Source of the DNA: Algoriphagus winogradskyi
GTDB lineage: Bacteria > Bacteroidota > Bacteroidia > Cytophagales > Cyclobacteriaceae
NCBI RefSeq assembly: GCF_900182815.1
Contig: NZ_FXUA01000004.1
Coordinates: forward strand, 372,001 to 436,000
Direction of reading: 5' to 3'
Length of the DNA stretch: 64,000 nucleotides
Of the stretch, positions 53,425 through 63,700 are shown piece by piece (the stretch's first letter is position 1; each line of letters opens with the position of its first letter). Made by a program: the position numbers and the translations under genes. The notes beneath the pieces were generated by a model that saw only the letters and a list, made by a program, of their open reading frames with translations, was not told the DNA's origin and searched no databases.

Positions 53425-56400
53425 TTACTTAAGGTCTGGAAGAGATTTGAATAACCGCCTAGCATCAGGCCATCCTGCGTCCACAAATACTGCAAGACAT
53501 TCGATCAACTGATTTCTTCTTATCGTATCAGTAAAAATGTAGCGGTAGTCTGCCAAAAACAGGCCTACTAGCTTAACAAATAACATTGCTCCCATCGGCT
53601 CGTACTCATATTTTGATACACCAGACTTTCTAAGCATTGCTTCACTGATTAGATCAAAACACTTCTCAGGATCAGCCACGATAAACTTTTCGAGTATTTG
53701 TAGACAGTCATGCACAGTTTTAGGTGAACCCAGGGTGTTCAATTTGGAAATGAGAGGACCATATTCATTTAAAAAGACCTTCTTTTGCTCTAGCGAGAGA
53801 AATACGCCCTCACGATAACCAACGGCATAATAAAGCTGCTGGCCAATAGCGGTAAAAAGCTTTAGTGCAGAAATTTCCTCGGCTGTTGCCACACGGTCAG
53901 TTGGCCAGTTAGCAATGAATGGCTCCAATTCCTCTATCAACTCCCAGAGAAAAGAAATAACATTCTTCCTTACTAGGACATATTGCTCTTGGCCTGTTGC
54001 ATACCCGACTGCGAAATATTCCCTTAAGCTAAATAGCGCATTTAGTATCGGAATTTCATTATTCTTAAATTCTGATTTCCATTTATTCAATACTGCTATG
54101 GAATCTGGGCATCCTTTAACCAAAGCAAAATAAGAAATTGTGGAAGAAACGTCTGTTTTGGACCCTAATTCCGAGACTTTTTTCTCAGCAAGTTTTAGGA
54201 ATAGAGGTTCAATCTGTTCAACTGCTGCTGACCTTAGAAATGCTAGTTCAGAAGCTCCATAACCCAGTACAGACCTGTTGTTTTCCAAATCCACAAATTT
54301 GCCAGCGATCTCCCAAAGGGCATTTCGGTCTGTATCCCAAAGACCACGCAAACGTATGATTGCCTGCATACGAACGGCTGGATGCGGATCGGAAAACACT
54401 AGTTCCAAGTAGCAGTCTTTTATTTTGGGCCAAAGTGCTGGTACTTTAATCAAACTTCCAATTACTTCAGCAATTTCCACCCTTACTGAATTACCAGACC
54501 AAGCTGGAAAACGCTCAAAATCTACTTCGGTCTGTTCATATGTTTTAGGCGTACTATGTTTGCTTAATGTAATTAATCTCGAAATAACTTCCTCCAAACG
54601 CTGATCGGGAACCCAACCAGCTTCCAATGCTTTGCCCAAAGCCTTTGCGTATGTTCCGGCTATCTCTGGTGCCAGTTCTTCAAATCTTTCAGAAACTTGA
54701 GCATCGATCAAAACGCTAAGTTTATCTACTGTTTCCCAAAATAAATCTGCGTCCTCTATATCTGGTTTTTCATTCAGCATGGCACGGATTGCACCACTCA
54801 GTCCAGAAATAATTTCCATATCACTGGTTGTTCCAGCAATTTTTGTCTCCTTATTGGGCTGGCTAACAAACAAAGGGTCTTTTTCAGTCAGCTCACTTTC
54901 AATCACATTTGTTTTTTCTTCAGTAGCCATTTTTAAATAATTACGCGCCTCCGAACTGACCAAATTACTTTCCCCTATTGCACTAAAGACGGAGAAAACG
55001 GTCTGTTTTGAATAATATTCTGGAATTACGGTGTGGTCAAAGTCATAGGCCAGTATCTTGGCCTCAGCATCACGCCGATCTGCCTCACTTACAAATAGAT
55101 AGGTGGCCACAATTAGCTCGATTGCATCCCGTTGGTTGTTCATTGAACTAACTAACAAAATATCGATCGCTGAATTCCACATAATCCTTCCCAATACCTC
55201 AGCACGTTTTGCACCAATTTTAAGAAGTAACCTCCATGCCAATGACTTTGCCGTTTCCCCAAGAAGTATATCCGGAATCTCCTTGAGAAGTGATTCGTCT
55301 GCTGTCTCTGCCCAGTTCTGAAAAATTTGGCAAATATTTTCATCTCTGTCGCTATCAAAATCATCCTCCCAATACAAAAACCCAAAATTATCATCCTTAA
55401 AAGCCCTTTTACCATCCCTGTAGGAAACAGGATACTCAACGTCTGGATCAGTATGCCAACTTCGCTCTTTAGCATCAATGGCTGCACCCAGCGCCCTGAT
55501 TCCCGCTATTGGAGATTGATTAAGAAGTTTAAGATAACCGCTTCTGAGAACATATTCTGCCATTTGAAAGTCCTGGGCTGCATTGGAATTTAGCCCCAAA
55601 ATCCAACTGGGACTACCCATTGTTGTAGTATGATCAGCACTAAATTCACCTCCCGCATATACCCTGCGGTAAATTTTCGCTACTAACTCATTGTCCAGGG
55701 CAGCTAAATTGCCCACTTGGTCAGCAAGGGCAGGAACTTCAAAATAGCCAAACTTTTTGAATCGATCATCGGCAAAAATCTGATCCAAACGCTGTTTTGA
55801 ACCTTCGGGATCTGTTTTGTAAGTTTTTGCTACAAAAGGAATGATACTTGATGACAGCCATTGGACCAGCCGATCATCCTTGGATATCTCATCAAAAAGT
55901 GCTCTGGATACTTTTCCCACAGCTTCTATTGCAATTGGTGATAATCTAGAATTAATCAGCAAGTGGGTGATTACTTTTAAGCTTTGAAGCTGGTAAGGCT
56001 CAGTGATGTCCGTTATCCCAGAAATCATCTTTGACCAAGTCTCCGATGTTTCCTCATTGATACCGTAGGTGCTAAGAGCACCTGCAATTTGAATGATCGC
56101 CTTTTTATACTCAAGTTCTGGTCTAGACAATACTTTGGCAAGTTCAGATAGATCATCTCCTCTTATTATGCCCTGAACAGCAATCCTGGCCACTTCAACT
56201 CTGATAACAGGATCTGTCTGATCTGAGGAGATCAATGAGCCTACTATCATCCAGTATTCCAATGCAGGTTGACTATGTTTAAGGTGCTCTAACCAATATT
56301 CAAGTGAAGGGGCAATTAATAGTCCCGCTCCTTCTATCTTTGAAAGTCTTGAAATAGCCTTTGGAACACTTGGTTCCAGAATAAGTCTGGAAACAGCAAA

Positions 56401-58140
56401 ATCAAAAAGTATATGGTGCCTAAAGGCTATTCTCCTAGTCTGTTCTGTTACTAAAATGCCTCTAGCCAGTACCTCCTGAATTATTGTCGATGCGTCTATC
56501 GGGATTTCCGTTTCAGGAATATCAACTGATCTTTCATTTAGAATCAAATCTAAATATTTCTTGAAAGCTACCGTACCTGGGAGCCCAAGGTCGCCCATCC
56601 TCTCTTCCCAATACTTGGACAACAGTTCAGACCTTGTTTCTACTTTCGATAGAGATTTTGGTGGTAAGCCTTCACTAATTAGCTCACCAATCAGCGAAAG
56701 GTTAAAAGGATTTTTGGCCAAATTTGCCATTTTAGTGCCACCAGCTGTCAGGGCTATTTTCAATGTGGGGGATTTAGCTTCTAATTCATTAATTTCCGCT
56801 TCACCGAGCAATGGGACATGAACATGCCGAACGGTACGGAAACTCGGTTCTGAAAACACTGGATTGGGTATAGTACCTTTGAAAAGCCTTTTCCATTCAA
56901 GCCCCAGCTTCAGATCAAATGTTCTTACAGAAGCTATCACCAGCCAATTGGGTAACAAGGATACTTCTTCGATCAGTTTTTTATAGGTCGATTCCGCAAT
57001 ACCCCCCCTTGTCGCATCAAGCGCATCAAGAATCAGGTAGCCCTTGGTATCAAGTGGTATATTCTTTAAAACCTCTATCACAGAGTGCTCAAGGCCAATT
57101 TCATTCTTTAGGACATCCAAATCAGAAATATTGCTCTCAACAGTTAGGGTAACGACCAGTGCATCCTTGGACAGCTCTATTGAAAGATCGTGTATGATAC
57201 CAGATTTACCGGATCCTGGGTCTCCGGTAATGGCAAGTGACCCAGTTTTTGCGGCTGCCAATACAACTGAGCTGACTGGACGGGAAAAACTAACTTCCCC
57301 CTTTTCAGTTTTGATCTTGGTAAAGCGCTCCAATCTAATCAGCACTTTTTTACTATAACCAGTTAATTTGGCTACATCACTTTGGAAGCTGGGTGGCTCT
57401 TTCATCGAAATTTGTCCTTGCAAAAAACGCATGATAGCATCACGTTGGCCACCTGTGCCGTTCTGTGAAGCTTCTACCGCCCATTGTGAGAGAAGTTTAA
57501 AAAGGACCGACTCATCTCCCGAAACCTTTACCACTTCCCTGAGAGCATCGGTAACTATCTGCTTCTGATTCGAATCAAGGACGGCAACAGAACATAGCTT
57601 TAGAATCTCCTGAGATTTAGCAGAAATGATAACCGTGCCCTCTTCACGAAACCATACAGAAGCAATTAGTTTTTCAAACCTATCCAAAGCATTCTTCAGA
57701 TTGGCCGGCAATGCAGTTGCAGCCCCAGTTCTGTTTCTGATTAAGGCTTCACGCAGGTCATTGCGAACAGTAGCGGGTGCATTTTCACTTACAACAAGCA
57801 CCAATCTGTCTCTTGACACGTCCATTTCCCTAGCTTTGTAACCATCGTGAACACCCTCACGGTATTGTCTCACGAACTGGTCAACCACAGACCCCAGCTC
57901 ACTTTGTGGGTTATCAGATAGCGATAGGCTTGTCTTCGCTTGAAAATATACTAATCCCTTATTGGTGATAACGTTAACGTCATCGACTGCAGTTGGTGAT
58001 TCCATGAAAATCTTCAGGGGTTTTCCCGGAAGGTTGTCGCCAAGACGACTTAAAGGACGTTCAGTTATAAGGAGAGCGGCTGCATAAGCACCGACTTCTG
58101 CCTGAAAAAGAACGCCCGCTGATGTTCCTCTTCCACTCAT
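53425..58140 (-). CDS. Avs-like STAND NTPase with Cap4-type nuclease N-terminus
   Basis: A 1571-aa protein in three parts. The first ~180 residues carry a nuclease-like signature (ESPTAVDDVNVITNKGLVYFQAK; acidic pair D53-D54, Q67-x-K69), as in Cap4/DUF4297 effectors. A STAND NTPase follows with Walker A GDPGSGKS (306-313) and Walker B YLILDALDA (368-376). About 1000 C-terminal residues are alpha-helical repeats resembling HEAT/TPR sensors. This architecture matches antiviral Avs-type proteins, which bind a phage protein, oligomerise and degrade DNA. The phage trigger is unknown. It stands alone. Confidence 0.78.
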   Translation of the reverse strand: MSGRGTSAGVLFQAEVGAYAAALLITERPLSRLGDNLPGKPLKIFMESPTAVDDVNVITNKGLVYFQAKTSLSLSDNPQSELGSVVDQFVRQYREGVHDGYKAREMDVSRDRLVLVVSENAPATVRNDLREALIRNRTGAATALPANLKNALDRFEKLIASVWFREEGTVIISAKSQEILKLCSVAVLDSNQKQIVTDALREVVKVSGDESVLFKLLSQWAVEASQNGTGGQRDAIMRFLQGQISMKEPPSFQSDVAKLTGYSKKVLIRLERFTKIKTEKGEVSFSRPVSSVVLAAAKTGSLAITGDPGSGKSGIIHDLSIELSKDALVVTLTVESNISDLDVLKNEIGLEHSVIEVLKNIPLDTKGYLILDALDATRGGIAESTYKKLIEEVSLLPNWLVIASVRTFDLKLGLEWKRLFKGTIPNPVFSEPSFRTVRHVHVPLLGEAEINELEAKSPTLKIALTAGGTKMANLAKNPFNLSLIGELISEGLPPKSLSKVETRSELLSKYWEERMGDLGLPGTVAFKKYLDLILNERSVDIPETEIPIDASTIIQEVLARGILVTEQTRRIAFRHHILFDFAVSRLILEPSVPKAISRLSKIEGAGLLIAPSLEYWLEHLKHSQPALEYWMIVGSLISSDQTDPVIRVEVARIAVQGIIRGDDLSELAKVLSRPELEYKKAIIQIAGALSTYGINEETSETWSKMISGITDITEPYQLQSLKVITHLLINSRLSPIAIEAVGKVSRALFDEISKDDRLVQWLSSSIIPFVAKTYKTDPEGSKQRLDQIFADDRFKKFGYFEVPALADQVGNLAALDNELVAKIYRRVYAGGEFSADHTTTMGSPSWILGLNSNAAQDFQMAEYVLRSGYLKLLNQSPIAGIRALGAAIDAKERSWHTDPDVEYPVSYRDGKRAFKDDNFGFLYWEDDFDSDRDENICQIFQNWAETADESLLKEIPDILLGETAKSLAWRLLLKIGAKRAEVLGRIMWNSAIDILLVSSMNNQRDAIELIVATYLFVSEADRRDAEAKILAYDFDHTVIPEYYSKQTVFSVFSAIGESNLVSSEARNYLKMATEEKTNVIESELTEKDPLFVSQPNKETKIAGTTSDMEIISGLSGAIRAMLNEKPDIEDADLFWETVDKLSVLIDAQVSERFEELAPEIAGTYAKALGKALEAGWVPDQRLEEVISRLITLSKHSTPKTYEQTEVDFERFPAWSGNSVRVEIAEVIGSLIKVPALWPKIKDCYLELVFSDPHPAVRMQAIIRLRGLWDTDRNALWEIAGKFVDLENNRSVLGYGASELAFLRSAAVEQIEPLFLKLAEKKVSELGSKTDVSSTISYFALVKGCPDSIAVLNKWKSEFKNNEIPILNALFSLREYFAVGYATGQEQYVLVRKNVISFLWELIEELEPFIANWPTDRVATAEEISALKLFTAIGQQLYYAVGYREGVFLSLEQKKVFLNEYGPLISKLNTLGSPKTVHDCLQILEKFIVADPEKCFDLISEAMLRKSGVSKYEYEPMGAMLFVKLVGLFLADYRYIFTDTIRRNQLIECLAVFVDAGWPDARRLFKSLPDLK

Positions 58141-58339
58141 ACTACCAATATAAATAAAGAATTATATAGGGTTTACTTTTTTCAGTTTTCTAGCAAAATA
58201 CCAAGTGAAAGCTTGGCCATTTTTATTATATATGGTCATACCCAATCATATTAGTTTCCGCATCTGGGCGAAGTCAAATCGGTAGTAGGGACTGGGTGGG
58301 ATTTGTAATTCCACCCTGCTATTCTTGCCAATTTGTAAT

Positions 58340-58711
58340 TCAGAGCAAAAATCCTTTTATCTGCCTAATCACCTCTCTTATATCACCTATTACCTCTTCA
58401 TTCTTGAACCTTAGGATCTGGATCCCAAATTCCTGGATCACTTGATCTCTGTTAAGATCATGTTCCTTTTGTTCCAGGCCATCATGCACTCCTCCATCCA
58501 GTTCGATAACTAAGCTTAATTCATGACAATAGAAGTCAGCGATGTATTTGTATATAGGATACTGGCGACGGAATTTGTAGCCGCCTAGCTGTTTGTTTTG
58601 AAGAACTGTCCAGAGCTTTCGCTCGGCAAGTGTTAATTTGTTCCTCAGCTCTTTTGCTTTTTGGTGTGTGGCTGCTGACGCACCGTAGAAGAGGTTGGAG
58701 GAGTAGAGCAA
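58340..58711 (-). CDS. DUF559 endonuclease-like protein
   Basis: A 123-aa protein of the DUF559 (MTES_1575/Vsr-like) group. NKLTLAERKLWTVLQNKQLGGYKFRRQYPI opens the domain, then ADFYCHELSLVIELDGGVH supplies the acidic residues of a PD-(D/E)xK-like site and IQILRFKNEEV the closing strand. It is probably a DNA endonuclease; the biological role is not established. It lies 1 bp after the HEPN/Abi gene stop, so the two are likely co-transcribed. Confidence 0.88.
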   Translation of the reverse strand: MLYSSNLFYGASAATHQKAKELRNKLTLAERKLWTVLQNKQLGGYKFRRQYPIYKYIADFYCHELSLVIELDGGVHDGLEQKEHDLNRDQVIQEFGIQILRFKNEEVIGDIREVIRQIKGFLL

Positions 58712-58712
58712 A

Positions 58713-59393
58713 TTAAATGGTTGAAATTCTATTACAGTTGGATTCTATGTTATCAAAATCTTTGAAAAACTTGTTCAATTCTGGGTTTATCCAATCTAAA
58801 AGTTTATATAAAACTGTTCTTATCTCAAGTGCCTCTGTACAATCAATAGTATGTCCAGAGAAACAAAGTGGTTCGCAATGGTTTACCCGATTCCGAAAAT
58901 TTTTTATGGTCTCTAATTTTGCATGGATTGATGCCCTATTTTCAGAAGCTAACTTAAGTGGGAAGACATGGATGGGACTGCCAGACACCAGTCCATAATG
59001 ATGAGGAAGAAAAAATGAAACCCAAAATCCAAAAGTTTGATCAGCAATTAGCTTTCCCGATGTGATTGGAATACCCCTTAGATGCAGTTTTCTCTCTGTT
59101 TTTACTAAACAAGTCCTCAGAAAAAAGTGCGAAGTTCTTAATGAGGAATGCGACATAAAACCAGTTTTTTGATTTATTATCCAATCTGAGTCCGAAAAAT
59201 TAGAAATAAGTACTTCATTCAAACTATTTCTAAAAATCACCTCAAATTGACTTAGCAAGGGATGAAATGCCTGTGCTAATCTCATATTGGCTCGATATAG
59301 CCTCTTGGCGGACACAAGGTTATTTCCAGTTGCTAATAGGTATCTATTGTACCTTGCCCTCGATAAGTATTTGTTTCTAAGAATAACTTTCAT
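58713..59393 (-). CDS. Abi-family protein with HEPN-type RNase motif
   Basis: A 226-aa helical protein of the Abi_2 (AbiD/AbiF-like) family. FEVIFRNSLNEVL lies near residue 50 and FGFWVSFFLPHHYGL near 121. The HEPN ribonuclease motif R-x4-H (R167...H172 in IKNFRNRVNHCEP) completes the pattern. Such proteins halt growth of phage-infected cells, probably by cutting RNA. It lies 1 bp before the DUF559 gene. A candidate small RNA is divergently transcribed about 150 bp upstream and might neutralise it. Confidence 0.82.
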   Translation of the reverse strand: MKVILRNKYLSRARYNRYLLATGNNLVSAKRLYRANMRLAQAFHPLLSQFEVIFRNSLNEVLISNFSDSDWIINQKTGFMSHSSLRTSHFFLRTCLVKTERKLHLRGIPITSGKLIADQTFGFWVSFFLPHHYGLVSGSPIHVFPLKLASENRASIHAKLETIKNFRNRVNHCEPLCFSGHTIDCTEALEIRTVLYKLLDWINPELNKFFKDFDNIESNCNRISTI

Positions 59394-59545
59394 TTATCTG
59401 AGTTTTTGGAGTTTCACTACTGCTCCATGAGCTGAAATTAATATCCGGTACTTTGACAGAAAATATAGAAAAATTGATAAACCTCTTTTTATAAATTTAT
59501 ACAAAAACACAAAATGACTTTTAACTAAGTTAGATAATTCACGTA

Positions 59546-59636
59546 TATTTGTACTGTTAGGTCTGATCAAGCCTCTTTCAGAAATGAAACGTAATCAGAT
59601 AAAAGAATTGGCCCCTTTTTAGGGGCCTTTTGTATT
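59546..59636 (+). ncRNA. Candidate ~80-nt small RNA with promoter and terminator
   Basis: A consensus -7 box TATATTTG (59546-59553) is followed by about 75 nt ending in a strong intrinsic terminator: GGCCCC (59612-59617), loop TTTTTA, GGGGCC (59624-59629) and TTTT. No plus-strand gene precedes this terminator. The body can fold: outer stem TCTGAT/ATCAGA (59564-59569, 59596-59601) around a TTTCA-GAAA-TGAAA hairpin. It also contains a 12-codon frame (MKRNQIKELAPF, 59586-59624). It lies between the HEPN/Abi and HNH genes. Confidence 0.45.
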
Positions 59637-59676
59637 TAAAATCTAAAGAGGATATTTTTCATCTTCCACTAAGCTT

Positions 59677-60624
59677 TCAACCCAAAAACATCCCTCTGTG
59701 CCTTTCCAAATTCTCTTGACTTGGCCATAGGTGTTTTTCACTGGGAAGTATAATTTTCCTCCCCTTAAGCTTAGCTAATCCATAAGGATGGCATAGATCT
59801 TCAATTACCTGATCTGAAACCATGACTCTATAATCTTGATCTATAGCAACGAGTCCGCTATCAAATGCTCGATGCAGATTAGGACAAAGAGCAATTCCGT
59901 TGCTGACACGATCATCCTGAGTACGACTAAAAGGAACAATATGGCAGGCATCAATCAGAGATCTTCCACTAATCGTACTCACATTCATTCCTGTTATAGC
60001 ACAGGTGCTTTGATAGATTTTGGGCACCACCTTTTTAAAAGTACAATTTCTAACATATACCACTTCTTCCTCTGCTACTTGCAGGCGCATTACTTTGGGC
60101 ACTTCATTGAGGACGTATTGCTGCACTTCTTTCAAGTATTTTCCTTGTTCCCTGTTCGATCTAAAATAGTGATCAGTTGAGCCAGGAAAATAATGTTTGA
60201 CTAGTATTTTCCTAAGCTCTTCTCTACTCTCCTTCACAGTTAAAATCTGAAAAACTGGTTCAAAAAAGAAAGCATATTCAACCAATTCTGAGAGGGTCTG
60301 AATACTTCTAATATGCTTGGTTAACTGAAATCCAGGAAACGTCTTCAAAAACCAGAAAGAAGTGCTATCTACTTTATCATTCTGTAGGTGGTAGAAAGGA
60401 AGGGTGAAATCTTCTACAAAGCCAGCTGAGGCTAATATTTCCCAATTTTCATGAAAGGTAGAAACAAAGATATCATCGATATAAAACCTATTATCAGCAC
60501 CGTACCCCCTATCTAGCAAATCTAGAAGTGTCAATAGCAAAATGGGCTTATGGGGAGCAAGTCCATAGGGAGTAGAGCCTCTATTAAGTTTGGTTAAGCC
60601 AATAAAAACTCTTTCTATATTCAT
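59677..60624 (-). CDS. HNH endonuclease (ScoMcrA-like)
   Basis: A 315-aa protein. The C-terminal HNH nuclease is CAITGMNVSTISGRSLIDACHIVPFSRTQDDRVSNGIALCPNLHRAFDSG, with the metal-binding histidine and asparagine visible. The N-terminal ~170 residues (RGSTPYGLAPHKPILLLTLLDL) are typical of HNH proteins related to modification-dependent enzymes such as ScoMcrA. It would cleave DNA, possibly modified phage DNA. It is divergent from the helicase gene with 60-160 bp between starts, which suggests a linked defence pair. Confidence 0.85.
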   Translation of the reverse strand: MNIERVFIGLTKLNRGSTPYGLAPHKPILLLTLLDLLDRGYGADNRFYIDDIFVSTFHENWEILASAGFVEDFTLPFYHLQNDKVDSTSFWFLKTFPGFQLTKHIRSIQTLSELVEYAFFFEPVFQILTVKESREELRKILVKHYFPGSTDHYFRSNREQGKYLKEVQQYVLNEVPKVMRLQVAEEEVVYVRNCTFKKVVPKIYQSTCAITGMNVSTISGRSLIDACHIVPFSRTQDDRVSNGIALCPNLHRAFDSGLVAIDQDYRVMVSDQVIEDLCHPYGLAKLKGRKIILPSEKHLWPSQENLERHRGMFLG

Positions 60625-60787
60625 CTATGAAATATCTTCGAATACCAAACTAACTAGAATTTACGATTTCACAAGTCAAGTATAGGTGAAAGAAATAGTA
60701 CGAAAGCAAGTCTACATTTTGCTTAAATCGAAAGAATTAGTCTATTTCAGGATACACAACAGACTTCTCCCAGCTAACTTTTTCAAT

Positions 60788-63700
60788 ATGCAAGAAGGAA
60801 TTTATGAATCTCTGATATCCAAGCTCGTGCAATCAAAGCTTGATGAGTTGGATCAAGAGGTGTTTTTTGTAGATCAAAAACCCATCGATAAAGCTGAAGC
60901 CAAGGAGGTGCTTTCACAGTATTTCTCGGTAGTGCTCAAAAGGGCGCTTTCCTATCTATCAGGTGATGATGCAGTATTGAAGCAGATCGAATTGGTCAAC
61001 AAACTAATCTTCTTAATCAAACAAGAACTAGATGAAGAGGATTTTGAGCAAGATCTACTAGCCCTGAATACTAGTTTTCTGACTGCTATCTATTCAAAAC
61101 TAGACCTTGGAGTTTCAGACTTCCAATTGTTTCTCAAAAGCATCACTCCAGAATCAAGGCTGATCTTCAGTTCACTGATCACCGGAGGCGGTGGCCCCAA
61201 GAAACTCCAAATGGACGGGGAATTGCAAAAAGAAATCAGTTCCTCGGATCGCATAGATTTTTTGGTGTCCTTTATCAAGTGGGAAGGGCTGAGACTTCTG
61301 ATGCCGCAATTGGAAGAGTTTACTTATAAAGGTGGTAAGCTTCGATTAATTACCACCACCTATGTGGGTGCTACAGATGCTAAAAGCGTGGAATTTCTAG
61401 CTAATCTTCCCAATACAGAAGTCAAGGTTTCCTACAATACCAAAAATGAGCGGGTACACGTCAAGGCGTACCTATTTTATAGAAATACGGGTTTTCATAC
61501 TGCCTATATTGGATCTTCCAATCTTTCTAAATCTGCATTGACCAAAGGCTTAGAGTGGAATGTGAAGCTTAGCAATAAGGAAATACCTCAGGTGATAGAA
61601 ACGGCTCAGCATACCTTTGACACCTACTGGAATAGTAAAGATTTTGAAACTTATGACCATACTCGGCACTCTGAAAAATTGAAAGAGGCGCTTAAAGAAG
61701 GTCGATTTGGAGGTGGAGAAGGTATTGAAATCAATCTGGGATATTTTGATCTAAAGCCTTATACCTTCCAAGAAGAAATACTCGAAAAGTTGGAAGTAGA
61801 ACGTTCAGTTCATGGGAGGTTTAGAAATTTATTAGTAGCTGCTACTGGAACAGGAAAGACGATAATTTCTGCTTTTGATTTCAAACGATTTTATCAGAAA
61901 AATCCAGCTGCCAAACTACTATTTGTGGCTCATAGAAAGGAAATTCTACAGCAAGCTATGGGTGCATTTCGAGGTGTTTTAAAGGATAATAATTTCGGTG
62001 AACTCTGGGCAGATGGTGAAGAGCCTACACAATACAAACAGGTCTTTGCATCGGTGCTAACGCTGAATAATAGATTAGAGGGCTTAGAATTATCTGTAGG
62101 CTATTTTGATTTCATAATTGTAGATGAGGTTCATCACATTGCTGCAAACAGCTACCGCCCTATTCTTCATAAGTTTAAACCTCAGATATTGCTAGGTCTT
62201 ACTGCTACTCCTGAGCGAATGGATGGGGCTGATATTTTGGAAGATTTCTGTGATCATATCGCTGCAGAGATCAGGCTTCCGGAGGCACTTAACCAGAAAC
62301 TACTTTGCCCATTTAATTATTTCGGGATTTCAGATACTGTTGATCTATCCAATGTTTCCTGGTCTAGAGGTAGGTACATGCCTTCTGAACTCAGTAACTT
62401 GTACACTAGTAATGATCAGCGAGTTGGGAATATCATTGGATCACTGGATAAATATGTGACCGATATTCAAGAAGTGAGAGCTTTAGGTTTTTGTGTCACC
62501 CAAGAACATGCTCAGTTTATGGCTGAAAAATTCCATTTGGCCGGATTAAAAGCAGATTATCTGGTGAGCAATAGAACTGAAAACCGGAAGGAAATCAGAA
62601 ATAGACTTAGGAATAAGGAAATCAATTATTTGTTTGTAGTGGATATTTTCAATGAAGGTGTTGATATCCCAGAGATTGATACTGTGCTATTTTTAAGGCC
62701 TACGGAGAGTTTAACTGTATTCTTGCAACAGCTCGGAAGAGGACTTCGATTAGCTGATGGGAAGGACTGTTTGACTGTGTTGGATTTCGTGGGTAATGCT
62801 AGATCAGAATATGACTTTGAAGGGAAGTATCGGGCGATGATAGGAAAGACAAACACCTCCATTAAAAGTGAATTAGAGCATAATTTCCAACATGTTCCCT
62901 TGGGATGTTCAATCATTCTAGAAAAGCAAGCTAGAGAAACAATTTTGAAAAATATCAAGGCTTCAATCAGTCCAAATAGGAATCAGCTGATCCAGAAGAT
63001 CAGGAACTTCCAACACCAATCTAACCTGCCACTGACGCTCAAAAACTTTATACAGCTTTATCAATATCCTTTGGAGATAATCTATAAAAGAGGGGTTTGG
63101 CAACAGCTAACTTTTGAAGCTGGGGTAGCCTCTGCGCCTGATTCATCCTATGAAAAACAATGGCAAAGCTGTGTTAGTAAGAAATGGCTTTCTACAGAAT
63201 CCTATTCCTATTTTAAGTTTATCCTTGGGCTAGCTAAGAAAGACTTTCAAGTAGTGATGGGTGATTTGTCAGAAATTGAAAAAAGCATGTGCCTGATGCT
63301 TCACTATGATTTTTGGCAGAATGCTGGAGGTTTCAAGTCTTTAGAAGCAAGTATTAATGCAATTGGGAAGAACCAAAGGCTGGTTAAAGAGATGATTGAA
63401 GTCCTGGAGATCAGAATGGATCAGATTGGTTTTATGGAATTAGAAATTGATCTTCCATATGAACAGCCATTGAAGGTGCATAGCAGATACACTAGAGATC
63501 AAATACTGACGGCATTCGGGTTCAGTACTTTTGAATCTAAATCCTCTAATCGAGAAGGAGTAGCTGATAATAGCGAACTGAATACAGAACTTTTATTTAT
63601 TGATCTGAATAAATCTGATGAGCACTACTCTCCCACGACCATGTATGAGGACTATGCTTTGAATGAAACCTTATTTCACTGGCAGTCTCAGAATTCAGCC

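Noticed and set aside
59586..59624. 12-codon leader peptide controlling a downstream gene by attenuation
   Set aside because: The next plus-strand gene starts over 1.1 kb away, with a minus-strand gene between.
59546..59636. Retron msr-msd RNA
   Set aside because: No reverse transcriptase gene nearby and the unit is too short.
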